Positions 7,844 through 13,859 of a DNA stretch of 13,859 nt are shown here, piece after piece (within the stretch, counting starts at the first letter, position 1; each line of letters begins with the position of its first letter). The stretch spans positions 1 through 13,859 of the forward strand of contig JAEWBT010000060.1 in the NCBI GenBank assembly GCA_023391015.1, given 5' to 3'. A program made the translations under genes and the position numbers. Under the pieces are notes generated by a model. The model worked only from the letters and a program-made list of their open reading frames with translations, ran no database searches and was not told the DNA's origin. Origin of the DNA: Bacteroidota bacterium. Its GTDB lineage: Bacteria; Bacteroidota; Bacteroidia; Chitinophagales; Chitinophagaceae.

Positions 7844-7861
7844 TTCCGGAAATTTCCGGAA
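7844..7861. repeat. Tandem pair of TTCCGGAA palindromes, 10-bp period
   Basis: Two perfect copies (7844-7851 and 7854-7861) start exactly 10 bases apart, so both lie on the same face of the helix. Together they form a larger inverted symmetry (CCGGAAATTTCCGG at the core). They lie in the divergent promoter region, 83 bases upstream of the receptor start and 138 bases before the oxidase-side start codon. This could be an operator for a dimeric regulator, or just two copies of the genome-wide motif. Confidence 0.7.
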
Positions 7862-7910
7862 TTTTTGATTCAGGGAAACCTTAAATCAGGGTCCCTCCAC
7901 TTCCCCCCCC

Positions 7911-7929
7911 AAAACCTGACAAAAATCAT
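7911..7929 (+). promoter_or_regulatory. FNR-like operator upstream of the cbb3 cluster (copy 1)
   Basis: AAAACCTGACAAAAATCAT contains TGA (7917-7919) and TCA (7926-7928) separated by six bases. That is the exact spacing of the Crp/Fnr-family FNR site (TTGAT-N4-ATCAA); the right arm matches 4 of 5 and the left arm 3 of 5. The centre is about 76 bases before the start codon at 7999, suitable for activation. The same 19 bases recur before ccoS. cbb3 oxidase genes are commonly FNR/FixK/ANR-controlled, so a low-oxygen activator is the likely partner; no regulator gene is visible in the window. Confidence 0.6.
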
Positions 7930-7998
7930 ATTCCCATCTTGCAACGGTCATAGATTCCCCCTTAGCAATCCGCCACTTTTGCTAAAACCAGAAATCCT

Positions 7999-8553
7999 AT
8001 GTCCCTGCCAACACCAGAAAGCCCTTCGCCTCAAGCGCTCGAAAGCCTGCTGCAATATCTGGAAACAGATTATTACACCCGCCTGGATGGCCTCTGTGGC
8101 CGCGCCGCCCTGCACCTGGCCGAGTTGGAGGGCGAAGCCGACCCGCAAACCGAAAGCCTCTACCGCAGCCTGAGCAAAAAGCTGCTGGGGCAGATAGAAC
8201 AATACCTGCGCCTGCGCCGCTTTGGGCTGGTGCCCTACCTCCGCGAGTTGCTGGACAAGGAAGGCACCGGCCACGATTGCCGCGCCTGCACCAAGATCTG
8301 CACGGGCCGCCACTCGGCCCAGGTAGCCAGCCTGCGCGACTCGCAGCAAAAGCTTAAAGAGATTTGTTTCCGGCTGCAATCGGTGGCGGCTCCGGCTTAT
8401 GGCACGCAAATGGTGCAACCCGCTGTATATCGGACGCTCCGCGCCGAAATGATGCAGATAGAGACTGCGCTGACCGAATTGTTTTACCTGGAAGAGTTTT
8501 CCCTTCTCCCTAAAATGCTTCAGGCACAAAAAGCCATACATGCCCACTCTTGA
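7999..8553 (+). CDS. Helical protein resembling a degenerate RIC/YtfE hemerythrin-type protein
   Basis: This 184-residue, mostly helical, soluble protein has no signal peptide. By eye it follows the layout of the C-terminal hemerythrin-like domain of RIC/YtfE/ScdA di-iron repair proteins. An N-terminal 'LETDYYTRLDGL' opens it; 'GQIEQYLRLRRFGLVPYL' stands where that family has a His-bearing 'LxxHMxxEExxLFP' segment; and 'IETALTELFYLEEFSLLPKML' stands where it has 'LEEDLHxHIHLENNxLFP'. Most expected iron-ligand His residues are replaced. In their place is a Cys/His cluster, HDCRACTKICTGRH (His92, Cys94, Cys97, Cys101, His105), which could bind a metal or cluster. It is the first gene of the cbb3 cluster, downstream of an FNR-like site, and overlaps ccoI by 14 bases, implying translational coupling and a role linked to oxidase assembly, oxygen or NO. 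The gene is secure; the family is tentative. Confidence 0.85.
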   Translation: MSLPTPESPSPQALESLLQYLETDYYTRLDGLCGRAALHLAELEGEADPQTESLYRSLSKKLLGQIEQYLRLRRFGLVPYLRELLDKEGTGHDCRACTKICTGRHSAQVASLRDSQQKLKEICFRLQSVAAPAYGTQMVQPAVYRTLRAEMMQIETALTELFYLEEFSLLPKMLQAQKAIHAHS

Positions 8554-11023
8554 GAAAGCACCTGTTTCCCGCAAAGTAGCGCCGGCCTCCCAAAGCCGGC
8601 CCGACTGCTACCACTGCGGCCAGCCCTGCCTGACGCAAAGCATCCGGATAGCCGAAAAAGCGTTTTGCTGCGAGGGCTGCAAGCTGGTCTATGAAATCCT
8701 TTCCGACAAAGGCCTTTGCAACTACTACGACCTGCAAAAACACCCCGGCCTTTCCGGAATCCGGCCCCTGCGGAAAGAGAAATTTGCGTTTCTGGACAGC
8801 CCCGAAATCGCCGAGCGCCTGTACTCGTTTACCGACGGCGACCACACGATTGTAACCTTTTATCTGCCCGGCGTGCACTGCTCGTCCTGCATGTGGCTGC
8901 TGGAGCACCTGCCGCGCCTCCACGACGGCGTTCTGGAAAGTCGCCTGTCGTTTAGCGCCAAAGAAGTTACCATTCATTTTTCGCGAAGCAAAACCTCGCT
9001 GCGCACCCTTGCCGAGATGCTCACCACCATCGGCTACGAGCCGTACATCAGCCTCTCCGACGGCGACGAAAAGAAAGCGAAAAAACCAAATCGCACGCGG
9101 CTGTATCGCCTTGGTATCGCCGGTTTTGCGTTTTCGTTTATCATGATGATGAGCCTGCCGGAGTATTTCGGCGGCGTAACGTTTGACGAGCGGTATTCCA
9201 CCCTGCTGCGCGGCCTGTGTTTGCTTCTCGGCATTCCGGTATTTTTCTACTGTGCAGGCGAGTTTTTCTCCAACGCGTGGAAAGGCATCCGGCCCTATTT
9301 CCAAAAAGGGGGAAAAGGGTTTTTAAACATTGACGCGCCGATTGCGCTCTCGGTCCTCATTACGTTTTCGCGCAGCGTGTATGAAATTTTAAGCGGCACC
9401 GGCGGCGGATATTTAGACAGCATGAGCGGCATCGTGTTTTTCATGCTCGTGGGGCGGCTGGTGCAGGAACGCACGTATAGTTCGCTTTCTTTTCACCGCG
9501 ATTATCAATCCTATTTTCCCATCGCCGTAACGGTTTTGGCAGAAGATGGAACCACCGCTACCCGCAGCTTGCCCGACCTGCGCGAAGGCGACCACGTGCA
9601 ACTCCACAACGATGAAATCATCCCCGCCGACGGCCTCCTGACCGGTGGCGCTGCCCGCATTGACTACAGTTTTGTAACCGGCGAAAGCGAGCCGGTAAAG
9701 GTGGCCGTGGGAGAAAAAGTGTATGCCGGAGGCCGCCAAACCGAAGGCGTGATTACGCTGGAATTGCAAAAACGCGTGGCCGGTTCTTATCTGACTTCAC
9801 TTTGGAACAACAACGCGTTTGCCCGCGATAAAGTCGCTGAAGGTCGCGCCGAAGACAGCGTGCACCGCCTGAGCAAGTATTTTACGATCACCCTGTTTTC
9901 GCTGGCGGCAGTTACGGCCATTTATTGGGCCGCGACCGACCCATCGCGCATCCTGAACGCCGTAACGGCGATGTTGATTGTAGCGTGCCCGTGTGCGTTG
10001 CTCCTGGCGGCCACGTTTACGAACGGCAACCTGCTGCGCCTTTTCAGCAAGGGCGGCTTGTTTTTGCGGGATGCTTCGGTGATTGAAAAACTAAGCAAGA
10101 TTGATACGCTTGCTTTTGACAAAACCGGCACGCTGACGATTGGAACGGAGGTAGAAGTTTTGAATGAAGAAGTGCTTTCTGAGGCCGACCGCGCAGCGAT
10201 TTACAGTGTGGTCCGCGGCAGCCAACACCCACTGAGCCGGGCGCTTGCCAAAGCCACCGCGATTTCCGGAAATCTACCCCTTTCAGAGTGGAAAGAAACG
10301 GTTGCCCAAGGGGTGGAAGGGGTTGTGGATGGAAAAAAAGTACTGGTTGGAAACGCCCATTTCACCGGTGCCACGCCACAAGCCGAAGCACAGGTATATG
10401 CCCGCGTGGGCGAAAAAACGGTTGCCTTTTCCGTGACCCCGCAGTTTCGCACCGGTCTTGCCGGAATGATGGATCAGCTGCGCAAGCGGTTTAAAGTATT
10501 ACTCCTTTCCGGCGACCAATCACGACAGCAAAAGCCGTTGCAAACCTTGCTGGGCGAAAACAGCGAATTGCTGTTTAATCAAAAACCGGAAGAAAAGCTC
10601 CAAAAAATTGAAGCGCTGCAAGCCGCCGGTCATCAGGTTTTGATGCTGGGTGACGGACTCAACGACGCGGGCGCACTCCAGCAAAGCAACGTGGGCATTA
10701 CCCTCGCCGAAGACATCAACAATTTTACCCCTGCCTGCGACGCCATTCTGGACGCCCGGCAACTGCCCAAACTCCCTCAATTGCTGTCGCTCGCCCGCTG
10801 GGGTCGGTTTGTCATCCGGCTAGCGTTTGCGTTTTCCATTCTCTACAACGTAGTGGGGCTTTCCATTGCCATGCAGGGATTGATGCACCCGATGATTGCG
10901 GCCATCCTGATGCCGTCCAGTACGCTCACGATTGTGCTGCTGAGCACCGGCATTTGCCAATTGGTTTATACCGTCTTATTTCGCCAAAAAGTTGTAGCTA
11001 ATAGCCAACAGACAAAAACCTGA
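8540..11023 (+). CDS. ccoI: Copper-transporting P-type ATPase for cbb3 oxidase assembly, CcoI/FixI
   Basis: This is an 827-residue P1B ATPase of the inner membrane that supplies copper for the CuB site of cytochrome cbb3. An N-terminal metal-binding module has CYHCGQPC (Cys 23, 26, 30) and CCEGC (Cys 43, 44, 47), typical of CcoI-type pumps. A heavy-metal-associated domain follows with GVHCSSC (Cys 114, 117). Membrane helices start near 190. The actuator TGES is at 380-383, the transmembrane copper motif CPC at 483-485, the phosphorylated Asp527 in DKTGT, the nucleotide-binding HP near 564, and GDGLND near 704-709, followed by two C-terminal helices. All catalytic motifs are intact. The start at 8540 overlaps the previous gene by 14 bases; no better ATG precedes the metal-binding module. 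The stop codon TGA (11021-11023) is itself part of the second FNR-like site. The family call is secure. Confidence 0.96.
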   Translation: MPTLEKAPVSRKVAPASQSRPDCYHCGQPCLTQSIRIAEKAFCCEGCKLVYEILSDKGLCNYYDLQKHPGLSGIRPLRKEKFAFLDSPEIAERLYSFTDGDHTIVTFYLPGVHCSSCMWLLEHLPRLHDGVLESRLSFSAKEVTIHFSRSKTSLRTLAEMLTTIGYEPYISLSDGDEKKAKKPNRTRLYRLGIAGFAFSFIMMMSLPEYFGGVTFDERYSTLLRGLCLLLGIPVFFYCAGEFFSNAWKGIRPYFQKGGKGFLNIDAPIALSVLITFSRSVYEILSGTGGGYLDSMSGIVFFMLVGRLVQERTYSSLSFHRDYQSYFPIAVTVLAEDGTTATRSLPDLREGDHVQLHNDEIIPADGLLTGGAARIDYSFVTGESEPVKVAVGEKVYAGGRQTEGVITLELQKRVAGSYLTSLWNNNAFARDKVAEGRAEDSVHRLSKYFTITLFSLAAVTAIYWAATDPSRILNAVTAMLIVACPCALLLAATFTNGNLLRLFSKGGLFLRDASVIEKLSKIDTLAFDKTGTLTIGTEVEVLNEEVLSEADRAAIYSVVRGSQHPLSRALAKATAISGNLPLSEWKETVAQGVEGVVDGKKVLVGNAHFTGATPQAEAQVYARVGEKTVAFSVTPQFRTGLAGMMDQLRKRFKVLLLSGDQSRQQKPLQTLLGENSELLFNQKPEEKLQKIEALQAAGHQVLMLGDGLNDAGALQQSNVGITLAEDINNFTPACDAILDARQLPKLPQLLSLARWGRFVIRLAFAFSILYNVVGLSIAMQGLMHPMIAAILMPSSTLTIVLLSTGICQLVYTVLFRQKVVANSQQTKT

Positions 11024-11033
11024 CAAAAATCAT
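11015..11033 (+). promoter_or_regulatory. FNR-like operator upstream of ccoS (copy 2), overlapping the ccoI stop
   Basis: The 19 bases are identical to those at 7911-7929. TGA (11021-11023) and TCA (11030-11032) are six bases apart, and the TGA half-site is also the stop codon of ccoI. The centre is about 80 bases before the ccoS ATG, nearly the same distance as for copy 1. This suggests a second, internal low-oxygen promoter that drives ccoS-ccoNO-ccoQ-ccoP separately from, or in addition to, the upstream promoter. The identity over 19 bases is seen directly; regulator binding is inferred. Confidence 0.6.
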
Positions 11034-11106
11034 GTTTTGCCCTGTGCCGCGTCATTGACTAAAACCGGAATCCGTTAGAATTTTACATTCTCAAAAAAAT
11101 CTGCTC

Positions 11107-11301
11107 ATGATAGCCTTGTTTTTCGTCCTGATTGTCAGCCTGCTGATAGCCGGATTTTTTTTGAGCGGTTTCCTTTGGTCGGTGAAAAAAGACCAGTTTG
11201 AAGACAAAGAAGGCGCGGCCATGCGCATGCTCCACGACGACGGCACCATCCTGCCCCCGGTAGAAAACGACCCCGAACACCCGATTGCTCCCCGCTCTTA
11301 A
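11107..11301 (+). CDS. ccoS: cbb3 oxidase assembly protein CcoS
   Basis: This is a 64-residue protein with one N-terminal membrane helix (residues 2-24) followed by the family hallmark SVKKDQFEDKEGAAMRML: a polar segment with the D-Q-F/Y-D/E-D motif just inside the membrane. CcoS is needed for cofactor (haem and copper) insertion into the oxidase. The length is usual for the family. It follows ccoI by 83 bases that hold an FNR-like site, and precedes the ccoNO fusion by 31 bases, consistent with joint transcription with the structural genes. Confidence 0.92.
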   Translation: MIALFFVLIVSLLIAGFFLSGFLWSVKKDQFEDKEGAAMRMLHDDGTILPPVENDPEHPIAPRS

Positions 11302-11332
11302 GCTCCTCTCTCTCAGAAATTTTTACGTATCC

Positions 11333-13549
11333 ATGAATACCCAAGAAACACCCGGTGCAAACCAGTCGCGGTCCACGGCGGCTTCCACTCCGCTTCAGTC
11401 GAGCGTGGGGCCGATGGACCAGTTCGCCTACGACAACAAGATTGTGGTTTGGTTTGCCTACGCTACGGCCTTCTGGGCCATTATTGGCATGTTGGCCGGA
11501 TTGCTGGCTGCCTTGCAGCTCACCTTTCCGTCGCTGAGTTTTAACGCCGCTGCCACCACCTTTGGCCGGGTGCGCCCCGTGCACACCAACGCGGTGATTT
11601 TTGCCTTTGTGGGCAACGGCATTTTTATGGGCGTGTATTACTCGCTGCAACGCCTGTGTAAAGCCCGGATGTACAGCGATAAGCTCAGCAAAATCCACTT
11701 CTGGGGCTGGCAGTCCATTATTGTGCTGGCGGCCATCACGCTGCTGGCCGGCTACACAAGCGGTAAGGAATATGCCGAACTGGAATGGCCGCTGGATATC
11801 CTTATCACCGTTATCTGGGTGGTGTTTGGCTGGAACATGATTGGCACTATCCTGCGTCGCCGCGAGCGCCATCTGTACGTAGCTATCTGGTTTTACATCT
11901 CTACGCTGGTCACCGTGGCCATGCTGCACATTGTCAACAGCATGGAAATTCCGTTTTCCTTCCTGAAAAGCTACAGTGCGTACGCCGGAGTGCAGGATGC
12001 GCTGGTGCAGTGGTGGTACGGCCACAACGCGGTTGCGTTCTTCCTGACCACGCCATATCTGGGCCTGATGTATTACTTCCTGCCCAAAGCCGCCAACCGG
12101 CCGGTGTACTCCTACCGCCTGTCTATTATTCACTTCTGGTCGCTGATTTTCCTGTATATCTGGGCTGGCCCACACCACTTGCTCTACAACGCCTTGCCGG
12201 GATGGGCACAAAGCCTCGGAACCGTTTTCTCCGTGATGCTCATCGCGCCGAGCTGGGGCGGGATGCTGAACGGCCTGCTCACCCTGCGCGGTGCCTGGGA
12301 CCGGGTGCGGGAAGACCCGGTGCTGAAATTTATGGTAGTAGCGATTACTGCTTATGGTATGGCTACGTTTGAAGGCCCGATGCTGTCGTTGAAGAGCGTG
12401 AACGCGATTTCGCACTTCACCGACTGGACCATTGCCCACGTACACGTTGGCGCACTGGGCTGGAATGGCTTTCTCACCTTCGGGATTCTCTACTGGATGA
12501 TTCCGCGGATTTTCCGCACCGAGCTGTATTCTAAAAAACTCGCGAACGCGCACTTCTGGATTGGCACGCTGGGTATCGTTTTCTATACCGTTCCCATGTA
12601 CATCGCCGGATTTATGCAGGCGTCTATGGTGTCGCAGTTTACGCCGGAAGGCACCCTGAAATACCAGTTCCTGGAAACCGTGCAGGCCATGCGCCCTTAT
12701 TACCTGCTGCGCTCGATTGGCGGCATTCTGTTCCTTGCAGGTACGGCGATGATGTGCTACAACCTGTTTAAAACCATTAAAATGGGCCGCATGTTGGCCG
12801 ATGAGCCGGCACAGGCGCTACCGCTGGCCAAGCAGCAGGTAGTGAATGGTCATGCCAAAGAACACTGGCACCGCTGGATCGAGCGCCGCCCGGTGCAGAT
12901 GATGATCTGGGCTTTTGTAGTCGTAGCCATCGGTGGTATCATTGAGTTCGTTCCGGCCTTTATGGTAAAGGAAAACGTGCCCACCATCAGCAGTGTGAAA
13001 CCTTATACACCGCTGGAGCTGGCTGGTCGCGACATCTATGTGCGTGAAGGTTGCTATACCTGCCACAGCCAGCAGGTACGGCCCTTCCGCGACGAAGTAG
13101 CCCGTTATGGCGAATACAGTAAAGCTGGTGAAAGTGTGTATGACTTTCCATTCCAGTGGGGGTCTAAACGTACTGGTCCGGACTTGGCCCGCGAAGGCGG
13201 CAAATACCCCGACAGCTGGCACTTCAACCACATGTATGAGCCAACGTCTATGAGCAACGGGTCGATCATGCCGCCGTATCCGTGGCTGTTCCGCCGCACC
13301 ATTGACGCCGAGATTATGCCTGCCAAAATCCGCGCGATGCAGAAGCTGGGTGTACCGTATCCGGCGGGCTACGACAAGGAAGCGGTGAAAGACATGGAAG
13401 CGCAAGCCAATGAAATTCAGGGCCGCCTCGCTGCCGATAAAATCAACATTAAGAGCGACAAGGAAATTATTGCCCTCATTGCTTACCTGCAACGCCTTGG
13501 CAAAGACATCAAGGTAGAGCAAGGACAGGGTGGTACCCCTATGCCGTAA
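11333..13549 (+). CDS. ccoNO: Fused cbb3 cytochrome c oxidase subunits I and II (CcoN-CcoO)
   Basis: The protein has 738 residues. Residues 1-482 are CcoN, a 12-helix haem-copper oxidase subunit; about 515-738 are CcoO with one membrane anchor (521-541) and a periplasmic c-type haem site CYTCH (574-578). His84 and His371 fit low-spin haem b, His369 fits haem b3, His231, His281 and His282 fit CuB, and Tyr275 fits the cross-linked Tyr. These all sit at a constant offset of 24 from the Pseudomonas stutzeri CcoN numbering as I remember it. Met646 (GSIMPPYPW) is a likely axial ligand of the CcoO haem. The linker of about 38 residues would be cytoplasmic, compatible with both topologies. The fusion is known in Bacteroidota. 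ATG 11333 is chosen over 11285 because the longer form overlaps ccoS and adds residues not seen in the family. Confidence 0.95.
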   Translation: MNTQETPGANQSRSTAASTPLQSSVGPMDQFAYDNKIVVWFAYATAFWAIIGMLAGLLAALQLTFPSLSFNAAATTFGRVRPVHTNAVIFAFVGNGIFMGVYYSLQRLCKARMYSDKLSKIHFWGWQSIIVLAAITLLAGYTSGKEYAELEWPLDILITVIWVVFGWNMIGTILRRRERHLYVAIWFYISTLVTVAMLHIVNSMEIPFSFLKSYSAYAGVQDALVQWWYGHNAVAFFLTTPYLGLMYYFLPKAANRPVYSYRLSIIHFWSLIFLYIWAGPHHLLYNALPGWAQSLGTVFSVMLIAPSWGGMLNGLLTLRGAWDRVREDPVLKFMVVAITAYGMATFEGPMLSLKSVNAISHFTDWTIAHVHVGALGWNGFLTFGILYWMIPRIFRTELYSKKLANAHFWIGTLGIVFYTVPMYIAGFMQASMVSQFTPEGTLKYQFLETVQAMRPYYLLRSIGGILFLAGTAMMCYNLFKTIKMGRMLADEPAQALPLAKQQVVNGHAKEHWHRWIERRPVQMMIWAFVVVAIGGIIEFVPAFMVKENVPTISSVKPYTPLELAGRDIYVREGCYTCHSQQVRPFRDEVARYGEYSKAGESVYDFPFQWGSKRTGPDLAREGGKYPDSWHFNHMYEPTSMSNGSIMPPYPWLFRRTIDAEIMPAKIRAMQKLGVPYPAGYDKEAVKDMEAQANEIQGRLAADKINIKSDKEIIALIAYLQRLGKDIKVEQGQGGTPMP

Positions 13550-13578
13550 AAAAACCAAAAAATTCCGGAAATCTCCTT

Positions 13579-13773
13579 ATGAAACTCCGCAACTATCTGG
13601 AAACCATTGCCGGCATTGGCATCCTTCCGGCCATCTCGCTCTTAATCTTTTTCTTGTTTTTTGGTGGATTACTCTTGTGGGTGCTGAAAGCCCGCAAGCA
13701 ACATTTCTCCGATATGGAGCAGCTTCCGCTCGAAGACGGCTCCCAAAATTTCTCTTCTCCTTCCGAATCCTAA
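13579..13773 (+). CDS. ccoQ: Small cbb3 oxidase membrane subunit, CcoQ-like
   Basis: This is a 64-residue protein with a single membrane helix at about 13-36 (GILPAISLLIFFLFFGGLLLW is the core region), followed by a basic segment (KARKQHF), an acidic SDMEQLPLEDG stretch and a Ser-rich tail. CcoQ/FixQ proteins have this size and layout: one helix, then a short cytoplasmic tail, with a role in oxidase stability. The position, 29 bases after ccoNO and just before the expected ccoP, supports the call. Sequence conservation in this family is low, so the call depends strongly on context. A TTCCGGAA copy lies 9 bases before the start codon. Confidence 0.85.
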   Translation: MKLRNYLETIAGIGILPAISLLIFFLFFGGLLLWVLKARKQHFSDMEQLPLEDGSQNFSSPSES

Positions 13774-13785
13774 GCCGCCTTTTTT

Positions 13786-13859
13786 ATGCGCTCTGTCTTA
13801 TTTCGTTCTCTCTCTCTTGCGCTGCTGGCTGCGCCGGTCGGGGCGTTTGCCCAGACCGG
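13786..13859 (+). CDS. ccoP: Probable CcoP (cbb3 oxidase subunit III), N-terminus only, cut by window end
   Basis: ATG 13786 follows the ccoQ stop by 12 bases and stays open to the window end. It encodes MRSVLFRSLSLALLAAPVGA followed by FAQTG. This is a clear Sec signal peptide with likely cleavage after AFA. The position directly after ccoQ makes the dihaem c-type subunit CcoP the expected product, and Bacteroidota CcoP proteins often start with a cleavable-looking leader. No haem motif is reached, so identity is by context only; another exported protein is possible. Confidence 0.6.
   Translation, partial: MRSVLFRSLSLALLAAPVGAFAQT

Larger units (their letters stand above)
7762..7998. promoter_or_regulatory. 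Divergent control region between receptor gene and cbb3 cluster
   Basis: These 237 non-coding bases must contain the promoters of both the leftward receptor and the rightward oxidase cluster. They hold, in order: a small inverted repeat touching the receptor start codon (GCGAA 7762-7766 with TTCGC 7772-7776); two TTCCGGAA palindromes one helical turn apart (7844-7851, 7854-7861); a run of eight C (7903-7910); and the FNR-like site (7911-7929). The promoter motif for the receptor could not be assigned. For the oxidase side, TAGATTCC at 7951-7958 is a weak match to the Bacteroidota -7 element TAnnTTTG. Confidence 0.65.
601..13570. repeat. Dispersed 8-bp palindrome TTCCGGAA, 19 perfect copies
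   Basis: Perfect copies start at 601, 932, 1039, 2393, 2458, 2470, 3382, 4060, 4198, 4666, 5459, 5924, 7102, 7566, 7844, 7854, 8752, 10264 and 13563. About 0.2 copies are expected in a random sequence of this length. Five lie in roughly 1.06 kb of intergenic DNA and 14 in roughly 12.8 kb of coding DNA. Inside genes all three reading phases are used (encoding Ser-Gly, Pro-Glu or Phe-Arg), so the excess is not due to one amino-acid pair. Many other sites keep the CCGGAA or TTCCGG half. It behaves like a HIP1-type or uptake-type genome signature. Confidence 0.85.

Noticed and set aside
11285..11332. Upstream ATG (11285) for the CcoNO fusion
   Set aside because: It overlaps the end of ccoS and adds 16 residues with no family support; ATG 11333 gives a normal polar N-terminus.
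11135..12553. 472-residue leftward open frame opposite ccoS and ccoNO
   Set aside because: It is rich in His, Gln and Arg and crosses two well-identified genes; it is an antisense shadow of GC-rich coding sequence.
1..13859. CRISPR arrays, tRNA or rRNA genes, insertion sequences
   Set aside because: No regularly spaced repeats, no clover-leaf or rRNA-like stretches, and no transposase-like frame with terminal inverted repeats were seen.

Overview
The window looks like a chromosomal segment from a Bacteroidota (Bacteroidetes) bacterium, probably an aerobic or microaerobic one of the Chitinophagia/Cytophagia/Sphingobacteriia kind. The evidence is a fused CcoN-CcoO oxidase, a TonB-dependent receptor with an N-terminal carboxypeptidase-regulatory-like domain, a surface-type lipoprotein signal, no obvious Shine-Dalgarno sequences before most genes, and Gly/Pro/Arg codon choices typical of a moderately GC-rich member.

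Layout. Positions 1-55 hold the first codons of a leftward gene for an exported protein. A small rightward single-pass membrane protein of unknown function lies at 331-579. A 230-base non-coding stretch with nested small palindromes precedes a rightward UvrA-family ABC ATPase (810-3338) of the short class that lacks the UvrB-binding domain. A strong two-way terminator (3365-3405) separates it from a leftward pair: a TonB-dependent outer-membrane receptor (7761 down to 4933) followed by a beta-helix-like surface lipoprotein (4858 down to 3425), with a terminator-like hairpin between them. A 237-base divergent control region (7762-7998) leads into a rightward cytochrome cbb3 oxidase cluster: a small protein that looks like a degenerate RIC/YtfE (hemerythrin-type) protein, ccoI, ccoS, a ccoN-ccoO fusion, ccoQ, and the first codons of what is probably ccoP, cut by the window end.

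How the genes work together. The right half builds a high-affinity terminal oxidase. CcoI supplies copper to the CuB site, CcoS helps cofactor insertion, CcoNO carries the catalytic haem b3-CuB site and a c-type haem, CcoQ is the small membrane subunit and CcoP the expected electron-entry cytochrome c. An identical 19-base sequence with an FNR-like core (TGA-N6-TCA) sits 65-75 bases before both the first gene of the cluster and ccoS, which suggests low-oxygen control at two points. The left pair probably takes up an unknown ligand across the outer membrane.

The most striking non-gene signal is the perfect palindrome TTCCGGAA. It occurs 19 times where about 0.2 would be expected by chance, in all three reading phases and at higher density between genes, including a terminator loop and a tandem pair one helical turn apart. 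It resembles a HIP1-like or uptake-type genome signature.
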